NCBI RefSeq assembly: GCF_004364335.1
Contig: NZ_SOCR01000017.1
Location: 90,623 to 143,125 of the forward strand
Direction of reading: 5' to 3'
Source: Pseudomonas graminis
GTDB taxonomy: Bacteria; Pseudomonadota; Gammaproteobacteria; Pseudomonadales; Pseudomonadaceae
Length of the DNA: 52,503 nt
Below are positions 49,100 to 52,503 of this stretch, piece after piece; the stretch's first letter is position 1; every line of letters starts with the position of its first letter. The translations under genes were made by a program, and so were the position numbers. Under the pieces are notes generated by a model, which was not told where the DNA came from, did no database searches, and was given only the letters and a program-made list of their open reading frames with translations.

Positions 49100-49744
49100 A
49101 TGATCGATCTGCACTACTGGACCACCCCCAATGGCCACAAAGTCTCGATTTTCCTCGAAGAAGCGGGCCTGCCGTACAAGATTTTCCCGGTGAACATCGG
49201 CGCGAACGAGCAGTTTGAATCCGATTTTCTGAAGATTTCCCCCAACAACAAGATTCCAGCCATCGTCGACCACGAGCCTGCCGACGGCGGCGAACCGCTG
49301 AGCCTGTTCGAGTCCGGCGCGATCTTGCTGTACCTGGCCGAGAAGACGGGGCAGTTCATCGCTCAGGACCTGCGTGGCCGAGAAGAAACCCTGCAGTGGC
49401 TGTTCTGGCAAATGGGCGGCCTGGGCCCGATGGCCGGTCAGAATCACCATTTCAACCGGTTCGCCAAAGAGAAGATCCCCTATGCGATCAAGCGCTACGT
49501 CGACGAGACCGCACGCTTGTACGGCGTATTGAACGAGCGTCTGGCTGATCGCAGCTTTGTTGCGGGCGACGACTACGGCATCGCAGACATGGCGATCTAC
49601 CCGTGGATCGTGCCGCATACCTTTCAGGAGCAGAACCTGGATGACTTTCCGCACCTTAAACGCTGGTTTGACGCAGTGGCCAATCGCGATGCGGTGAAGC
49701 GGGCCTATGCGCTGGCCGACAAGATCAATCCGCCGAAGCCCTGA
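49100..49744 (+). CDS. yfcG: Glutathione-dependent disulfide reductase YfcG (nu-class GST)
   Basis: A 214-residue glutathione transferase fold. It has the nu-class start MIDLHYWTTPNGHKVSIFLEEAGLPY, with TxNG in place of a catalytic Tyr/Ser/Cys, then SPNNKIPAIVDHEPADGGEPLSLFESGAILLYLAEKTG and QWLFWQMGGLGPMAGQNHHF, all near-identical to E. coli YfcG. That enzyme binds glutathione disulfide and acts as a disulfide reductase. The ATG at 49100 has GGAG 11 bases upstream. The quiP-like gene begins 128 bases after it, so separate transcription is possible. Confidence 0.92.
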   Translation: MIDLHYWTTPNGHKVSIFLEEAGLPYKIFPVNIGANEQFESDFLKISPNNKIPAIVDHEPADGGEPLSLFESGAILLYLAEKTGQFIAQDLRGREETLQWLFWQMGGLGPMAGQNHHFNRFAKEKIPYAIKRYVDETARLYGVLNERLADRSFVAGDDYGIADMAIYPWIVPHTFQEQNLDDFPHLKRWFDAVANRDAVKRAYALADKINPPKP

Positions 49745-49872
49745 GCTGAAGACGCAACCATCAGCGTGGAGTGAAAATCGCGAAAATAAACTCCCTCCCC
49801 CGGCTTGCGTGGCGCTCGCCTGCTCTCTAACGTAGCGCCTTTTCTACGCATCCCCCCCGCAGGAGCTTCATC

Positions 49873-52356
49873 ATGGCCTCGCCAGCCCTTTCGACGTTGA
49901 AAACGCGCATGAGCGCGGCCGCTGCCATGATCGGACTCTTGAGCCTGGCCGGTTGCCAGCTGGGCGGTGAAGACCGCGACAGCCTGCCGCCTGCCAGCGG
50001 GGTGTTTGCCATTAAAGGGCTGGCACAGAACGTTTCGATTCGCCGCAACAATCTGGGCATGCCGCTGATAGAAAGCAGCACGTTCCATGACGCGCTGTTC
50101 ACCCTCGGCTACATTCACGCGACAGACCGCATTACCCAGATGATGCAAATGCGCTTGCTGGCTCAGGGCCGACTGTCGGAAATCGCCGGGCCGGGCGCCC
50201 TCGATCTCGACCGCATGATGCGCGCCGCCAACCTCAAACAGACCGCCGGTCAGCTGTATGCGGCTTCATCGCCGCGGCTGAAACGCTTCTTCGAAGTGTA
50301 CGCGCGCGGCGTCAACGCTTACCTGTTCCGCTACCGCGACAAGCTGCCGGCCGACCTCGCCGATTCGGGTTACAAGCCTGAATACTGGAAGCCGGAAGAT
50401 TCGGCGCTGATCTTTAGCCTGCTCAATTTCAGCCTGTCAGTGAATCTGCAGGAGGAGATTTCCTCGCTGGTGCTGGCTCAGAAAGTCGGGGCGGACAAGC
50501 TGGGATGGCTGCTGCCGACCTATCCCGACGAAGCCTTGCCCTTTGCTGAAGCCGACAAGCTCAAAGGCCTGAACCTGGGCAGCCAGCTGCCGGGCCTGAG
50601 CGATCTGGACAAAGCGGCGCTGCAGCTTTCCGACCTCAACCTGCTGGGCGTTTCGGCGTCGAACAACTGGGTGATCTCACCGCAACGCGCGCGCGCCGGC
50701 AAGAGCCTGCTGGCCACCGACAGCCAACTGGCGCCGACCCTGCCGTCAATGTGGAATTTCGTGCAGATCCGCTCGCCGAAATACCAGGCCGCAGGCGCGA
50801 CCGTTGCAGGCTTTCCACTGGTCTTGTCCGGCTTCAACGGCAAACTGGCCTGGGGCATGGGCCCGGCGATGGGCGACAACCAGGACCTGTTCCTGGAAAA
50901 GCTCAAGCGTGAAAACAACCGCCTGATGGTCATGGCCGACGGTAAATGGGTCGCGGCAGGCGCCCATGAGGAAACCTACTTCGTCAAAGGCCAGAGCCCG
51001 GTGCGCGAGCCTGCCTACGAAACCCGTCATGGCCCTCTGCTCAACGCGAGTTCTGCGCAGCTGGCCAGCGGCCTGGGCATCGCCCTGCAGACGCCGGACG
51101 CCAAGGACGACAAGACCCTCGACGCCCTTTTCGATCTGACCCGCGCCCCGAACGTGCAGCGCGCCTTCGACACCACCCGGGAAATCCGCGCCATCACGCT
51201 GAACATGGTGTTCGCCGATGCCTCCAACACCGGCTGGCAGGTCACCGGCAAATACCCGAACCGCCGCGACGGGCTCGGCCTGATTCCTTCGCCGGGCTGG
51301 GATGGCCGATTCGACTGGGACGGCTACGCCGACGCGATGCTGCATCCGTACGATCAGGATTCGCAGCAAGGCTGGATCGCCACCGCCAATCAGCGCACCG
51401 TGCCGAAAGGCTATGGCATGCAGCTGTCCAATTCGTGGGACTACCCGGAGCGCGCCGAACGCATCGCCGAACTGGCCAGCGCCGGCAAGCAGGACACCCG
51501 CAGCACCGTCGCCATGCAATACGACCAGACCACGACCTTCGCCGCGAAACTGAAGAAAATGTTCTCCGCGCCGGGCATGTCTGCGCCGCTCAAGCAAGCC
51601 ATCGACGCCCTGCCCGCGCCAGACCGCGACAAGGCCCGCGAAGCGCTGACCCGCCTGATGGCGTTCGACGGCCGGCTGTCGCCGGGTTCGGCTGATGCAG
51701 CGATTTACGAATTGTTCCTGCAAGAAAGCGCCCGCCAGACCTTCCTCGACGAACTCGGCCCGGAAACCAGCCCTGCCTGGAAAGCGCTGGTGCAAAGCGC
51801 GGACCTGTCCTACTCGCCCCAGGCCGATCACCTGCTGGGCCGTGAAGACAGTCCGTATTGGGACGACGTAAAAACCCCGCAAAGAGAAGACAAACCCGCC
51901 ATCCTCGCCCGCAGCCTGGCTGCGGCAATCACCGTCGGCGAAACCCAGTTCGGCGCCGATCACAAGGCCTGGCAGTGGGGCAAATTGCACCAGACCACCT
52001 GGACCGCCCAAAGCGCCCAACTGACCGCCGCACTGGGCGGCAACAAGGCAAGCGTGCTCAAAGGCCCGATCGCCACCGGCGGCGACCACACCACACTCAA
52101 CGCCTCGGGCTTCCACTGGGGCCAGGACTTCAACGCCGCCGTCGTCCCGGCCATGCGCATCATCGTCGACTTCGCCCAACAAGAACCGATGATGGCGCAA
52201 AACGCCTCCGGCCAATCCGGCAACCCGGCCAGCCCGTACAACGCCAACGGCATCGACCCCTGGATGAAAGGCCTGTACATGTCCGTGCCGATGCAACCGG
52301 AAAATTTCGAAAAAGCCTACGGCAAACAACGCCTGACACTGACGCCCGGGAAGTGA
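49873..52356 (+). CDS. quiP: Penicillin-amidase-family acylase, QuiP type (AHL acylase)
   Basis: An 827-residue precursor of an N-terminal-nucleophile hydrolase. It has an N-terminal signal with lipobox-like LSLAGC (Cys28), an alpha chain to about residue 262, and a beta chain that should start at Ser263 after self-cleavage (SNNWVISPQRARAGKSLLATDSQL). SGFNGKLAWGMGPAMGDNQDLF and NTGWQVTGKYPNR follow the family. QuiP of P. aeruginosa (PA1032) degrades long-chain acyl-homoserine lactones; this gene also lies next to a GST gene, as there. The substrate range is inferred. The ATG at 49873 has CAGGAG upstream. A terminator follows. Confidence 0.82.
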   Translation: MASPALSTLKTRMSAAAAMIGLLSLAGCQLGGEDRDSLPPASGVFAIKGLAQNVSIRRNNLGMPLIESSTFHDALFTLGYIHATDRITQMMQMRLLAQGRLSEIAGPGALDLDRMMRAANLKQTAGQLYAASSPRLKRFFEVYARGVNAYLFRYRDKLPADLADSGYKPEYWKPEDSALIFSLLNFSLSVNLQEEISSLVLAQKVGADKLGWLLPTYPDEALPFAEADKLKGLNLGSQLPGLSDLDKAALQLSDLNLLGVSASNNWVISPQRARAGKSLLATDSQLAPTLPSMWNFVQIRSPKYQAAGATVAGFPLVLSGFNGKLAWGMGPAMGDNQDLFLEKLKRENNRLMVMADGKWVAAGAHEETYFVKGQSPVREPAYETRHGPLLNASSAQLASGLGIALQTPDAKDDKTLDALFDLTRAPNVQRAFDTTREIRAITLNMVFADASNTGWQVTGKYPNRRDGLGLIPSPGWDGRFDWDGYADAMLHPYDQDSQQGWIATANQRTVPKGYGMQLSNSWDYPERAERIAELASAGKQDTRSTVAMQYDQTTTFAAKLKKMFSAPGMSAPLKQAIDALPAPDRDKAREALTRLMAFDGRLSPGSADAAIYELFLQESARQTFLDELGPETSPAWKALVQSADLSYSPQADHLLGREDSPYWDDVKTPQREDKPAILARSLAAAITVGETQFGADHKAWQWGKLHQTTWTAQSAQLTAALGGNKASVLKGPIATGGDHTTLNASGFHWGQDFNAAVVPAMRIIVDFAQQEPMMAQNASGQSGNPASPYNANGIDPWMKGLYMSVPMQPENFEKAYGKQRLTLTPGK

Positions 52357-52441
52357 ATGCCCCTTGACCTGGGATGACGCGGAGCGTCCCGGGATGCATT
52401 CCCACGCAGAGCGTCACTAGTGTCCGGGGAAAGTTTGTCAT
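52357..52441. repeat. Copy of the GCATTCCCACGC / GACGCGGAGCGTC repeat
   Basis: GATGACGCGGAGCGTCCCGGGATGCATTCCCACGCAGAGCGTCAC is built from the same pieces as 29808-29870 read on the other strand. It contains the small hairpin GACGC-GGA-GCGTC. Nothing else is seen up to the terminator. Confidence 0.55.
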
Positions 52442-52476
52442 AGCTGAAGGATGCCTTGGGCAGCCTTCAGCTTTTC
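52442..52476 (+). terminator. Terminator downstream of quiP
   Basis: AGCTGAAGG-A-TGCC-TTG-GGCA-G-CCTTCAGCT followed by TTTC: a 13-bp stem with a single A/G mismatch, 86 bases after the quiP stop. Confidence 0.7.
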
Positions 52477-52503
52477 AATGCTTTTCCTCTCTAACGCCTG
52501 ATT

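Overview
The window is chromosomal DNA of a fluorescent/syringae-type Pseudomonas. The gene families, the codon use, the clean ribosome-binding sites and above all the gene order point to this: two blocks match, from memory, the order of the P. aeruginosa PA3286-PA3308 region (KAS III, hrpA, fadD1, fadD2, lysophospholipase, phaJ1, phrS, small genes, rapA) and the PA1074-PA1032 region (braCDEFG ... slyB-like, pdxH, ompA-like, dinG, ompA-like, ychJ, GST, quiP). The many REP/REPIN palindromes in the intergenic gaps are also typical of this group. No phage, transposase, integrase, CRISPR array, tRNA or rRNA was found.

Region 1 (1-6.0 kb): a duplicated REP unit, a periplasmic cyclophilin (ppiA), an MsbA-like ABC exporter, a FemAB/GNAT-like protein and an outer-membrane porin. 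Region 2 (6.2-21.7 kb): a fatty-acid and acyl-CoA locus. It holds a FabH-like KAS III, RNA helicase hrpA, two tandem acyl-CoA ligases (fadD1, fadD2), a divergent lysophospholipase-like hydrolase and an (R)-enoyl-CoA hydratase (phaJ1). Next comes a strong candidate for the anaerobic sRNA PhrS, with an ANR box, a 38-codon ORF and a terminator, then two small proteins and rapA. A PsrA-like operator and a Crc/Hfq-type A-rich motif flank the fadD2 start. Region 3 (21.9-29.1 kb): an MFS carrier, a DUF2288 protein and the complete branched-chain amino acid ABC transporter braCDEFG, with a hairpin between braC and braD.

Region 4 (29.1-33.0 kb): mostly non-coding mosaics around a LysR/SDR divergent pair and a lipoprotein. 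It contains a multi-hairpin element that recurs near 45.2 kb, several REPINs, and a four-unit tandem array of a ~131-bp hybrid REP unit. Region 5 (33.0-46.3 kb): a FAD oxidoreductase, a SlyB-like lipoprotein, pdxH, an OmpA-like lipoprotein with unusual ends, a class-C-type serine hydrolase, a large glycoside hydrolase, dinG, a CopD-like membrane protein, a collagen-like secreted protein coupled to a DUF1145 protein, and a second OmpA lipoprotein. Region 6 (46.5-52.5 kb): small housekeeping and envelope genes (DUF6231, ychJ, LEA-type lipoprotein, His-rich SEC-C protein), the disulfide-reductase GST yfcG, and a QuiP-type N-terminal-nucleophile acylase.

Nearly all coding content is ordinary core genome. 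The parts worth a second look are the phrS locus, the regulation of fadD2, the two copies of the multi-hairpin repeat, and the hybrid REP tandem array.
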